Below, in pieces: positions 1 through 11,547 of a stretch of 64,000 bases of DNA. The stretch lies in assembly GCF_000006565.2 (NCBI RefSeq), contig NC_031479.1, positions 4,738,289 to 4,802,288 on the forward strand, read 5' to 3'. The notes beneath the pieces were generated by a model. It worked only from the letters and a program-made list of their open reading frames with translations, had not been told where the DNA came from and did no database searches. How positions within the stretch are numbered: the first letter of the stretch is position 1; the number at the start of each line of letters is the position of its first letter. This DNA is from Toxoplasma gondii ME49 (taxonomy: Eukaryota > Apicomplexa > Conoidasida > Eucoccidiorida > Sarcocystidae). Made by a program: the position numbers and the translations under genes.

Positions 1-156
1 GCTGGCGGGGTACCTGGCGGAGCGCCTGGAGCCGCTGCTGCTGGCGGGGTACCTGGCGGAGCTCCTGGAGCCGCTGCTGCTGGCGGGGTACCTGGCGGAG
101 CGCCTGAAGCCGCTGCTGCTGACGGGGTACCTGGCGGAGCGCCTGAAGCCGCTGCT
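1..156. repeat. 39-bp tandem repeat, four copies, inside a coding exon
   Basis: Four units start at 1, 40, 79 and 118. They differ by a few substitutions (GGA/GAA and GGC/GAC changes on the plus strand) and decay into diverged sequence after 156. The unit is 13 codons, so copy-number change keeps the frame. The array probably continues left of the window. Confidence 0.85.
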
Positions 157-480
157 GCTGGTGCCCCTGCAGCGGCAGAAGGAGCAGTAGGTACAGCTGG
201 CGCAGCTACTGGGACTCCCTGAGGGAGGCCGTTAGACCCCGCCACCATTGTTGCTTGGGGAAAGGCTGCAGCAGGAATTGCCGCGGCAATGCCCCCTGCT
301 ACAAGGTTCGGAGCGCCAGGGACTTTCTGAAGCATCATTGGGGTGCCAGGGGCTGCGGCGGCCACACCAGGAGTGCCAGCGGCTGCGGCTTGCCCTGCCT
401 GTGCTGGGATTTGAGTTGCAGATCCGGCTGCGTTTCCGGCTCCATTACTCTTGTGCTTCTTCTCCGCAAGGGATTCTTCG
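1..480 (-). CDS. Ala/Gly/Pro-rich tandem-repeat protein, 3'-truncated by window edge
   Basis: I do not recognise this gene. The minus strand is open from a splice acceptor (TGCCTTTCAG, just above position 480) to the window edge. The translation starts with a charged segment (EESLAEKKHKSNGAG), then becomes almost entirely Ala, Gly, Pro and Thr. It ends in a 13-residue tandem repeat of the type AAAAPGAPPGTPP. The acceptor leaves one base to complete a split codon, so at least one upstream exon must lie above 480; I could not place it. The plus strand is also open through the repeat, but it stops at 220-222 and has no splice signal, whereas the minus frame stays open over all 480 bases. No membrane segment or Cys is visible. 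Such collagen-like low-complexity proteins are common among coccidian hypothetical proteins; function unknown. Confidence 0.5.
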
Positions 481-1018
481 CTGAAAGGCAGCGCACAGAG
501 ACAATGAGAGACATCTGGTATACCTGCATGCACATTTCTTGCTAGCGTAGTGTAGTAGTGGAATGGTTGTGGACAGCGATAGAGAGAGAGAAGTCAAGTG
601 CAACTAAGTCACATGATCGTTGCTCTAGAGCTGGCTACCGTGTAAACCGCGCACACATAAACACATGTTTCACCACTGCAGTCTGTAAATTTCGATAAAA
701 GGGCCTGTTCAGCATCCACAGGTTTCTCCCCTAGTCTAATCCCGAGAGAAGCTACGATATGTTGTGTGTTTTAGCGCCCCTCCGTTAAAACAGGAGTAAA
801 CACCAGGCTTGTCCTGTCTGCCTCTTTCTTCGGCTGCGCAAGTTGTGTGCTTGGCGCTCGGTGTTGAAGAACCTTTCTAGGTTGTCAGAGGCACATGGTT
901 GCCTTCGGCGTCTAGGTGAACAGGCATGCAGAGAGGCGACAGGGCGGCGGGAGCGAGAGGAAAAAAGACACTCTTCATCGTGGCCGCAAGCTTCGCCATG
1001 AGTGGAGAAGAAAGCGGC
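481..1018. other. Intergenic or intronic stretch
   Basis: It carries the acceptor of the repeat-protein exon at its left edge. A candidate minus-strand donor lies at about 522-530 (GCATGCAG followed by GTATACC), which could end the preceding exon. I see no other supportable gene, RNA or repeat. Confidence 0.4.
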
Positions 1019-3661
1019 TTACTGGTGGCCAGTGTTAGCGTGCGAACCCGTGCCCGGAACGAAGGCTGGGGACATCATGGTCAGGACTGTCGAAAGGTCC
1101 TCTTCTGTGCTGAATGACGAGGCTGAGTGCGATGCATGCGTCTCTGAGCGTCTGCCCTTTCTTGCTCCTCTCTCCTCTTGTTCCTCGCTGATCTCCTCAT
1201 CTGTTTCTTCTTTGTCTTCCCGTCTCTCTGCGTCTCTTTCTCGTCTGTCTTCTCTCCTCTCTTCATCTCTCTCGCGATTCTCCTCCATTCTCTCCTCATC
1301 GTATTCTCGTTTCTCTTCCTCTATTTCTCGCATCCCATCATCCTCATTCCCCTGCAAGATATGAGCTACCGAGGCTCCCGTGTGCGCGTACCTTTGATCC
1401 CTGTGACTGTGACCGCTCTCCGACGCCTTGTGTGTCCTGTGTTCTTTTTCCTCGTCTTCCTCTGTTTCTTCCTCCTCGCTGTCGTGTTTGTGCTTGTGGT
1501 GTTTGGGGTGGTGCTTGTGCTTCGACTCTTCTTCTTCCTCCTCTTCTTCATCACCGTCATCGTCGCCGTCGTCTCCGTCGTCGTCCGAGCTCCTGATTCC
1601 CAAAAAAGATCCAGGGTAAGCCCCCGTCCACAGGGCTTCTTCCACTCCGCCATCGATTTCCCCCAGCATGTTTGCCCCCGCCATCACCTCGTTTTCCGCC
1701 ATGGTGTCTCTTAATATGTTTCGCCTTCTCAGGCGACCTTTCTCTGCTTTCTGGCGGTGCATCAACTCTCCTGTGTTGTTCGCCCCTTCAGGTCTACCAC
1801 TCCACCGTTCACCTCTGCCTGTCACTTCGCCTTCACGGCGGCTTCCTCCCGACGACCCAGGCATCTCTTCTACACCCTCTGGTTGCGGCTCAGGTCCATC
1901 TTCACTCTCGCCGTCTCCCTGCGAAGAAGCGATTGGTATCCACGTGCTTCTGTCTTCTTCCGCGGTAGAGTTTTCCTCCGCGAGTTCACTGCTGCCGTGG
2001 AGCAAAGGGCCGTGTTTACGCGAAGGCGAAAAAACGCGAGTTGAGAGAGAACCGGAAAAGCTAGGATCCGCAACTGGCCACGGTCTCACAATGCCTTTGC
2101 GAAGCTTTAATGTCTTCTTCTCAAACGCTGAATCGTCAGCAGAAAGCTTCAGAAGCTCACGTTTCTCTACTTCTCCCAAGCTGCTTCTTCTTTCTGTGAA
2201 AGAAGGAAAAGAACCCTCTGAGGCTGGCGCTGCTCCCTTGGGGGATGGCGCGGTCCTTGGGGGGCTCGATCCGCCCCTACCTTGCTGCCGTTCTTGCCGG
2301 TGACGGTCTTTCATGGAAAGTAGAGCTCCTCCCGACGAGGAAGCACTGCGACTGTCAGCCGGTCGAATCTCAGTATGGGGAGAAACTGCGGCTACGAAGT
2401 CGTGCTCTGAAGGACTTTTCCCCCCCAAATTCTTTTCCTGGGAGTCTGGAGATGAGGCAGAGGGTTTTGTTGCCTGCGTTTCCAAACGGAGTGGAGAAAC
2501 GACCCGTGAGGCCATTCCATACTGAGAAAACAAGAAGGGAACCGAGGGGACAGGCAGAGCGGCTCTCTGTCGAGAGGTGTCGCTCCTGCCAGACTTTTGG
2601 CTAGAAGAAGAACGTGATGTGACACTGTGACGAAAAGGGGAAGGTCGGCGAGAAGGTGAAAGCCTCAGCTCGCTGGATTCGGCAGGTTCCCAGTCTTGAG
2701 GTAGAGTTTTTAAGACACCCTTGTCACCCATATCAGCCGAGACATAGGCAAGGCTGATTCCGCCATGACTGTGGGAGACTGCGTGGGAAAAGATGACAAC
2801 AAAGAAAGAGGGCGCATGCTTTTGATAGGGAAGGTTACTGGTCATCAGGGAAGGGGACAGGCAAGTGCAGACGAGGAGGACGGAAAGAAAAAGAATAGGC
2901 CAGTGTAGACAGCGAAGACTAGAACGCAGACGAATAAATCGTCGTTGTTTCGAGGCGGGATGTGAAAGTCTGTTCTCTTCTTTTCCAAGATTCCAACGAC
3001 GTGCATGCACGAGGGCTGACGCCGCGGGGAAGAAACACGAAAACGGTGTCCAGGGTGAAGGAGGGGAACAACAAGGTGGGGAAGTGCACTCCTCCACAGG
3101 AGACGAACAAAATGTGGGAAATGAACAGCGAGAAAAGGGCGACAGAGCTGCAGAAGCGAGAGGCGAATGTGAGACAGACTGAGAAGACAAATGCGAGCAA
3201 GAAAAACTTGGTGAATACAGACGATCAGGATGGGGAAAGGCAAAGACAGTAGGCTGTGACAGAGGAGGCGAGGAAGATGACACTGCAGCTGTCGACGTTG
3301 GAAACAACGGCGGTGAAGAGAACAGATCAGACTGAGGAGAGCCACGTGGAGAAGACAAGGACGAAGTCGCTGCAAAAGGCGAACGCGCTTCCCTGACCTT
3401 CCATCGAGAGGCTCTCCTCCACCGGCCATCACGATACCCGCTTTGGTCGGACGTCGGTCTCGCTCTGTCGCACCGCCTAAGTGTCTGCATCGGAAACTTG
3501 CGACATTGGGGTCTTTGCTCGTGACGGCATTTGTCTTCCTTCCATTGAGCACTTCTTCCCCAGACAGGTTTCAGCACGAGAAGTCCAGCGAGAATTCCCG
3601 CCTTCAGGCGGAATCTGTCGCCTTCGCTCTTCTCGGCTCTTCGCCTAATTCTACGTCTCAT
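1019..3661 (-). CDS. Hypothetical low-complexity protein with a hydrophobic segment and acidic/His-rich C-terminus
   Basis: An 880-residue uninterrupted minus-strand frame, much longer than chance predicts here. I do not recognise it. The first 270 residues are Ser/Pro/Arg-rich with a weak hydrophobic stretch near residue 20 (AGILAGLLVL). A stronger one lies at about residues 253-271 (PILFLSVLLVCTCL), just before an in-frame Met273. Translation may really begin at or near Met273, or the first third may contain a retained intron. The middle is Ser/Arg/Gly-rich. Residues about 690-743 are runs of Asp and Glu around a Lys/His block (KHKHHPKHHKHKH). Residues about 777-837 are Glu/Arg-rich, probably a charged helix. 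The composition fits secreted or dense-granule-type coccidian proteins, but I see no RRLxE-type export motif. Product function unknown. Confidence 0.55.
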   Translation of the reverse strand: MRRRIRRRAEKSEGDRFRLKAGILAGLLVLKPVWGRSAQWKEDKCRHEQRPQCRKFPMQTLRRCDRARPTSDQSGYRDGRWRRASRWKVREARSPFAATSSLSSPRGSPQSDLFSSPPLFPTSTAAVSSSSPPLSQPTVFAFPHPDRLYSPSFSCSHLSSQSVSHSPLASAALSPFSRCSFPTFCSSPVEECTSPPCCSPPSPWTPFSCFFPAASALVHARRWNLGKEENRLSHPASKQRRFIRLRSSLRCLHWPILFLSVLLVCTCLSPSLMTSNLPYQKHAPSFFVVIFSHAVSHSHGGISLAYVSADMGDKGVLKTLPQDWEPAESSELRLSPSRRPSPFRHSVTSRSSSSQKSGRSDTSRQRAALPVPSVPFLFSQYGMASRVVSPLRLETQATKPSASSPDSQEKNLGGKSPSEHDFVAAVSPHTEIRPADSRSASSSGGALLSMKDRHRQERQQGRGGSSPPRTAPSPKGAAPASEGSFPSFTERRSSLGEVEKRELLKLSADDSAFEKKTLKLRKGIVRPWPVADPSFSGSLSTRVFSPSRKHGPLLHGSSELAEENSTAEEDRSTWIPIASSQGDGESEDGPEPQPEGVEEMPGSSGGSRREGEVTGRGERWSGRPEGANNTGELMHRQKAEKGRLRRRNILRDTMAENEVMAGANMLGEIDGGVEEALWTGAYPGSFLGIRSSDDDGDDGDDDGDEEEEEEEESKHKHHPKHHKHKHDSEEEETEEDEEKEHRTHKASESGHSHRDQRYAHTGASVAHILQGNEDDGMREIEEEKREYDEERMEENRERDEERREDRRERDAERREDKEETDEEISEEQEERGARKGRRSETHASHSASSFSTEEDLSTVLTMMSPAFVPGTGSHANTGHQ

Positions 3662-5613
3662 GTCTACCTTTCTTGTAACGCATCTTTGCCAGATGTCCTC
3701 GGTTTGTGGGTTGACTGCAGCCCTCCCCGGAGAGACGGCGATGTCCGGATTTCGTTACTCCATTCACGAGAGTGCCTCTGTCCCACAGTGTCCCTTGCAA
3801 TAGCGTTCCACTTCCCTTCAACTTGGTCCAGCTCAGAGGAAGACTTAGGGTTTAGCGGCGACGTGCACCACGTAGTTCAGAACAGAACGAAAGACGCGCG
3901 AATACTTTAAGAACGGCGTTCAACGCTACGTTAAATAACGAAATAAAAGGGTGAAGGAGCACACAGCACAGGTTGAATGTGCCGAGGTGCATGCCTTCGC
4001 TGAAGGGAATTCCAGTGTGGAGTTTCCCAACTCAGACTGCCCTTGGAAAGCCGACAGATCCACTGTTCACGCAGGAGTTTCAGTAAACGAAAACGACCAC
4101 CCATACAAAGCAGACAGACACCAAAAGATTTGAGATGTCGAGAAAGACATCAAAAAAAGATGTGTTGACCTGCGTACCTTATTCATCATCGAGTATGTTA
4201 AAGGTAAGTTCGGTCAATCCGGAGCCTCCAGCCTGTGGCTGGCGAGGCCTTGATACTCGCAAGTGCGAAAAGGCGACAGTTCCTTTCAAGCAGTAAAAAC
4301 CCCGTTGTGTGAGAGGAAAATGAAAACAGCGTTTGCGGAAAGCCGCGAGTCCGCCTCTGCGGGGAAATGTCCGAATCAGGTTTGTCTTGTCGCTTTTCTT
4401 GTGTCTCGTGTGACAACTTCTTTCCGCGGCTAGCTCATGGCTGATTGACGCAGAGTGGCACGAGTCGAGGCACACGCCAGCCACGGAACCGCTGAGAGAA
4501 TAAACGACAGTCTTCTTCTTAGGCGGTGAAATGTGCTTTCCATTTCATTTTCGTCCCCCAGTCGCGCATCTTTTCAGATTTCTAGCAAGAAAACAATTCG
4601 ACAATTCTGTGTAGCCACGGAAAAGCGCGTGTCGCAGCGCGGTCGCACGAAGTTGACGAGAAAACTAAAAGCGCATTGTGTAGAAGGGAAGGCTGCATGC
4701 CAAGCAGACAAGCCTTGGTTTATGCTCGAAAGGAAGAAATTAGGAACCTGTTTACTTTCTGTTTGTTTGAGTTTAAGGCGGTTTCGTCGTTCAAGGGGCG
4801 TGCTGGGCTTCGGTTTCTATCTAGTTGTGCACAGCGGTTGCTAGGCAGCTGCAAAGGGCGAGGCGAACCTATTTAATTCATGTAGATAAACCCGCAGAGC
4901 CGAACAGAGAAAAATGTGGTGACTCGAGTGAAATATCTCGGGAAGAAGTACTGCTAGTGGAGAAAAATGTGCACGTCGGTTTCTCAGTGTCTTTCATTCT
5001 AGGTCATCAGTATGGCTCAGGTTGCAGTGCTCCCTGATGTCTTCCTTGGTTGTGTACGTGTTCTCCCTCCTCGCACGTGCTTAAAAGAAGTAGGCGTGTA
5101 AAAGGCGCGTGTGGAACGGCATCTTCGTATAGAGGAGAAGACGTCGCATTCCACAGTTCGTCCCCCCATGTTGGGCAGATAAGACACTTTCCTAGAACTG
5201 GCCAAGCGGCAGCGAGGCGAACTCGCAGGTCGGCGTTAACATCGAGGGTGGCACAACCCACCCCAACCAGGAGAGCAAACTAGCACTATGATCCCTATGG
5301 ATGCTACCAATATCTGAAGAGGAAGGGCAGCGTTTGGAACGCGGGCATGCATATGTATTTCCATAGTGAAAGAATGAAATATTCCTACTCAAAAAGTCTA
5401 CTAAGCATATGTTCACAGCATGGGTAGACACGGAGCTGCGTCTCACGGAATACATGAGTTCAAATGCATATATATCAGTAAAGAATCGGCGCTATGTAGG
5501 CTCTGGATTTACTAAATGACAATTTTGCTGCTGCCAAAATCACGAAGCTCGTCAAGGAACCAGTGCCGTTTTCATATACAAGGCGCACTAGACACTGTAA
5601 AACCGCGATTCTT
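3662..5613. other. Intergenic region between two minus-strand genes
   Basis: The right part is presumably the 3' UTR and terminator region of the acyl-CoA oxidase-like gene; the left part is the promoter or 5' UTR of the 880-residue gene. Only short frames occur, none with family similarity or convincing splice context. No RNA gene seen. Confidence 0.4.
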
Positions 5614-8600
5614 TCAACCGCTGTCATGGTATCGCGTCAGTTCCCCATTCGTAGGTCGGCTTGGATCGTTGAACGCTTGCCAGTCTCTTGCAATAGGAGC
5701 GAACAAGAGCTGCGTGAAGGAAGCAACACAAAGAGGGGGTCAAAAGATAAACTGTTTGGCAGTCAGTGGGATGTCGGGATTTATGATGTCTGTCCTCCGT
5801 ACCTCTGGCAAGAATTCCTGAAGTCGATCAGGCATCTGCACCACTGTGTTTCCCCATTCTGTTCCAAAGACAATCCCGAAAAAGTTCTCCACCGGTGGGT
5901 TCCTTCGTTGCTCTGTCCCCTCCTCCCCTCCCAACTAAGATGAATAGACGGATCTTCTCGACCTCCTCCAGAGGCAGGCGCAATACGAGCCTTCTGCCTG
6001 AGATATCAAGTCGTCTTTTTCATGTAGTGTGACCTCAGATTGATGGATACTATGTTTGTGTGACTTGTTCTATACAAGCAAGCATGCGTGTATGTCTGAC
6101 TGCGTATCTTTAAGAGAGCCGCACCGAGACAGCTTGATAGATTCACTTAGTCCGTACGTGTGTGTCCCCCCTCACATTTTTGTGTTGACGTAGTTCTGGT
6201 CGTCTACACAAGCACCAGGAAGAGACGATATTATGCACGTATGTAGGTACATATTGACGGAGCTCTGCACGCGTTCGCTGAGAGTTGGCGAAGGCACAAA
6301 ACAGACGTTTAGAAACAGAAGTGTGGTTACCTTTTCGGGAATGCCAAAGCAACTGATCAGTTGCATGGATATTGCCGCCACACGGTCAACAGAATCGTTT
6401 TTTGCTTGGTGAAGAGCGTGAACTTCTTCGGGCTTGATCAGCTTCTCAGCCATCTGAAACCGAGCGTATGAAACAGAAGTGACGAAGCAAGTGAATTGGT
6501 TCAGACAGATAAACATGTTAATCCTTCCTTTACAAACAAAAGGATAATTCTTAACACTGCAACATGGCGAACCCTAAACTGATGTGGTTTCGAGTGACAA
6601 GGCGCAAAAACGCTCTGCGGACAAGCGCGTCCGAAGAGACTGTCCACAGTCTCTAACTTCAGTGAGAATGATACTTATCTATCCGCATAGTCTTTGATAT
6701 TTAAATGTTTGCACATGTGCGTGTATATATATATATATACACACAGATAAGCAAAACAGTCACTTGTGTGGAAAGCCCACCAATAAAACCGCTCTATGTT
6801 GTGGTCCATCCACCGAAGGTTGTATAAAAACTCACCATAAAACCGAGGTCTGCCTCAAGGCAAGATAGACCAAAAAGACGAAGGGGCGCTTCCAAGGCTT
6901 GGGCACACAATTCGTGCTTGTGTTGCATCATGTACCCTAACAGTCTTAAGTAGGCCTGTGACCAGTCATAGCAGAAGGGAAAAAGCCAGAAAACGTGGGA
7001 AAGGCAAGCCACGTTGACCACCATTGGTTTTCCTCTAGCTGCTAGTTGCAACGACGTCTCGGTAAAAAAGGACAAAGCATGCCTAGAAAGGAGCGTTCCC
7101 CACTATCCCTGAAGTCAGTTCAACTAGGAGGAAAGTCCAGCGATTATGGTGTCTTTCTAGGCAACTGCTTTCCCGGGAACGTTGTGTCTGCCTTTCCGGT
7201 GTTCGACTGAAAATCGTGTTTTCTACATATATTTGTGGTTACCTGGCTGCTAACAGATTCTGGTATTTTACCTTGTGACCAAAGCTATCGTTCTTTTCCA
7301 GTTGTGGGCCGGCAGGGACTCATTGATATCCTGAGTGTTCTTGAAACAGTGCTACCACAATAGAACTGTTCTTTCCTTCGTTTTCCTCACCTCGAATCCT
7401 GCCAGATCTGCAAAACATTTGGCAATGGAGGCGGGCGCTGAGGAGTAAATGAAATCGTGTGTGTCCACGTCAGCCATCCACAAATCGTAGACCATTTGTT
7501 TCTTCTGCATGCGGATGGTGTTCTCCATGTTCTTTCCCTGTTCGTGGACCACCTGCGTCATCCCGCCCAGCCTCTGGTGGTGATCGTGCAAAGACTTTTC
7601 GCTTTCTCGTTTTTGGCTGTGTAAAGGGCCCCGCGGATCTCGGTTCGACACGCGCTGTTCTGCTTGCTTTTTCTGAAGCAACTGCCGTAGCCTTTGGATC
7701 TTCCGACTCATTCGGAGACGGAGAAGAATGTGTATCAGCTTCAAAAGTTCTCCTTCCGGCCCGTACATAGGAGGTGGGTAACTGCTGATTTCAGAGGAAC
7801 TCGCCGCTCCAGGTCCACACTCAAGCGGAGGAGGAAATGACGGTTCTTGCGGCGGAGGAGGGACGGGTAAATGGGGGTCGAGATTGACAGAAAACAAAGG
7901 AGGGAAGGAAGGAGACTGTGAACGGGAAGGGGCGTCATTTCCCGATGTAGAAAGTGTCCTGCTGAATGCAGCGAACTCGTCCCGGATGGAAGTCTCTGGA
8001 AACTCTGCCAGCGCTTTCAACCAAACAGGGGAGTTGTGTTGACAGGATAGCGCAAAAACCTCCTTGCTGACTTTCGCGTACAGCCTGTTACGGACTCACA
8101 CAGAAACACAGCCCCACCACATGATGTTACTGCGGAATGCCAAGGGCGCTTCTGGCCATAATCGGCGCTTAACGAGGAAGCATGTAGTGAAACGAATGCG
8201 ACAGAGACGGGAACGAGTGTGTCTGTACGTGTCAACTTGCAAAAACACATACACATATATAAATGCATACTCACATAGAAATATCCTTTTGCACTGATAT
8301 ATATATATATATATATATATATGCATTTGTCGGCACATGTGACACTTCTATACACCGAAAAAAAACGGTGGCGGGCCTTGATGTATGGAGGTAGGAGTTG
8401 TTGCAGGAATAAATACGGGTAATAATGGGCGCCCCTCTTCCCATTTATACGCAAATGTATTGCCGAACGACAAAAGATTACACACAAATTTATGTGTGTT
8501 TGTGCCATTTTTGGTCGCCTCCTTATATGTGTCTTTCATTTGCTCTCTTTCGCTTAAAAGTTGAAGACCTACACGCGGTTGTCGCCTTCTGCAGTCAGCC

Positions 8601-11515
8601 CCGCGTGCGCGGACCCGATAAATTCACCGAAAAGGTTGGCACTCAAGAATCCGCCGCCCCCGCATCTTTCTCTTCCCTCTGTCGCAAGTCTTTCTGCGCA
8701 CCAGGCCACGGTAGGCTTCAGAGCACAGCAATGGAGGAGAACTTCGCAATGTGCAGCTGCGTGCGCTTCTAGTAGGCTTCGTACAGGCAAAGATCCGATA
8801 AGGACCGGATCCTCCAACTTCCCCGTCTTTTTATTTCGCTGTGTGTGTACATTGAACAATGTGGGATTCCCGTCCTTGCCGCCTCGCGCTTCCTCTGTCA
8901 AAGGCGAGGTGGTTTCCTCTCGACTTCGTTCGCCACGGTTTGCTGTGCTCTTCTCTGCATTTTCGAATTGCCGTTGCTTCCTCACAGCCGCACAAAGAGC
9001 AATTCTCTCTCTCAGAAACGCTTGGCGCACAGACGCGGTTCGCGAGAGAACGCGGGTAAAGCGTTCGTATAGAGCTTTGACTTCATTGGTCCATGCCATG
9101 AGGATCAAGGCCTGAGCGAGGAGGGGCATCAACGTCTGCTTTTGTACCGCGAAAGACAGAATGGGAGTATCCGAGAGACCCGATGGCCCTGTAGACAGTC
9201 GCGTGGAAGAGTAGCGGAGAGTGTTGTTCAGGACCACCTTGATCCCTCCAATCATCATGCATGCGATGCACAGGCGTCCTGACAGCAGTTGCTCAGTCTG
9301 TAGGAGAAAGCGATTGCGCGCTATCGACGCAGAAGGCGGTTCTGCCTCGGGTTTCTCCACAGGCGAAACGACCTGAACTGCGTTCGGCTGTCCTTCGTTT
9401 TGGGAACTCGACAGTGCATCCCCTGTCCACGACTGCCCACCTCTGTTCACCTCCGCTCTCGTCCATTGTGCAGAGTTAGCTAACGTCGTTCGACGTTTCT
9501 GAGACGGCCTTTGGCTGTTCACTCCTTTCTCCTCAGCCACGTTCGAAACAGCAGACTTGCCTCCACCGTTCCCAGAACGATCCGATGTTTTCTCCTCCCT
9601 TTTTTTGAGAAGTGTTTCCAAGTCCACGGACAGAGACTCGGGCCCGTCAACGATGGAAAAGACACGCCCGTCCGCCTCCACCTTCGTAATGCCGTCAAGC
9701 AAATGAGAGCGTGGGATTCTGACGTTATGAAAGCTGAGGCAGCGGCAGGATAGAGAGAGTCAACAGCAAAAGATAATGGTGAGAGGTCTAAAAGGAAAGG
9801 CGCCTAGACAGATGGGCGTACGGATGCCGGTGAAAGCAGGCGTTTTTACGAACAGGTGTCTGTCAGAAAACAAGGAGTCACACGGAAGTCCAACGTAGTG
9901 GAAACTGAATGTGCTGTGCAATACAACGAATCACAAGCAAGTGACTGAGTGTCGAGGGGGCATGGTCGTGTAGAACTACTTGGTCGGTTCCTACGTGATT
10001 TTCGCGTTGTCTACTCCGTTGCATCCTATTCTGTGACCCATATCTTCGATTGTCACTCCGGGACAGACTCGAAGTTCGCTTGAGCTCCCTGAGATAGCCA
10101 GCATATAAAAACAAAAAAAAGGAAGTGATTCGTCACCACCTTCGTCGTGCTTTATCATTACGAAGAAATCGAAGGGGGGCGCGTGGGAAGGCGAAACACG
10201 GAGCTGAATCCAAAAGCGTAAGAGTAGGAAAAGCGACGTGTGAGAGCATGTTTTATGCACGCACATCCTTGTGATATCAATGCCTATAGTACCCTTGGCA
10301 CGAGTACATATACATAGATAGGCAGCTAGATAGGTCGAGAGAGAGATGCTCCCACAGGCGTCGGCAAGTGGAAAAACCAGTGTTTATACGGAATGGGAAA
10401 TATGAGCAAGTACATACGCAGTCATGCGCGCGCACACGAACATATATTCACACACATATGTGTACACTTAAATACAGTCACTCGCATGCACGCCTGCTCG
10501 CTTGTTTCATCAGTAGTTCTATTTGCAACTACGAATCAACATGGGCCTGTGTTGAAGTTGCTGCCTCCGAGTCAATACACACATGCACTGTACAAATGCC
10601 TTTCTATCCACCCGCGAGTCTTCAACATTCTGGCGTGTCTAAGCTGACCTAAATTGCTCGACGGCTGTCGGATTCGAACAAGAAAGGCGTGGACACCTTG
10701 ACTGGCTCCTCGAATAATCATTTGAGCAAAGACGATTGCCCAAGAAGCATGCAAGGCGCCATTTGTGATCCTGTTTGGAAGAATAATGAGTCCGCAAACG
10801 GACACGATTCTCCAAGCAGCAATCACAAAAACGTACTTCGTATGTATACACCCATGCCTGCCGGTGTTCTTGCGTATCTGAATATGCTTTGATGTGAGAC
10901 GTTCTGACACATGTCCTCGGGTATTCGGACAGCCTCCCTTTAGAGATTTGCTACAAAATTTAATAGCTGCTGAGGGTTTTGCTTTTCGGAAAGACTGAAG
11001 CAGACACAAGAAGAAACACGTCCCTATACATGCCTCGCGGCAGTCTTGAGATTCGAATATGGCACTCTCCATTATAAAAGCCGGGAGTCAACGGAGTCGT
11101 CTTTGATGAACGACGGCGCTCTTCAAGCTTCAGTTATTCCGGTGTCTTACCAGTATTTCTGCGATAGAGTTGTAGGGGAGCTGATGACAAATTCATCGCG
11201 TGCCGGTTCGTATGTAGCCGTTGTCTCGAGGCACACAGCGTTGTTGCCATAACCTAATTCTGTCAGAGCGAAACATCCGATCTGGAAACAAATAACCATA
11301 TCAGGGATTCCGGGGTCAGTTGTCGCTGCCCGTGAACCGGTCGTTCGTCACACATAAGTACGAAATCGAGTGAAGAGAGCTATGTATAGATGCAGGCGAA
11401 TCAATCGATATTTTCAAAGGTAAGTCTGTACCGACAGTCAGAGGCACAAACAGACGCTATTCTAAAACCATCTTCGTAAAAGTAGATGGATAAGGACAGA
11501 TACTTTTATGTTAGT

Positions 11516-11547
<32 letters not shown>

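Noticed and set aside
5803..5934. In-phase candidate exon near the end of the acyl-CoA oxidase-like gene (VENFFGIVFGTEWGN)
   Set aside because: It has usable splice-like edges, but skipping it joins FGIPEK directly to LLFAPIARDWQAFN, which restores the conserved C-terminal block of the family.
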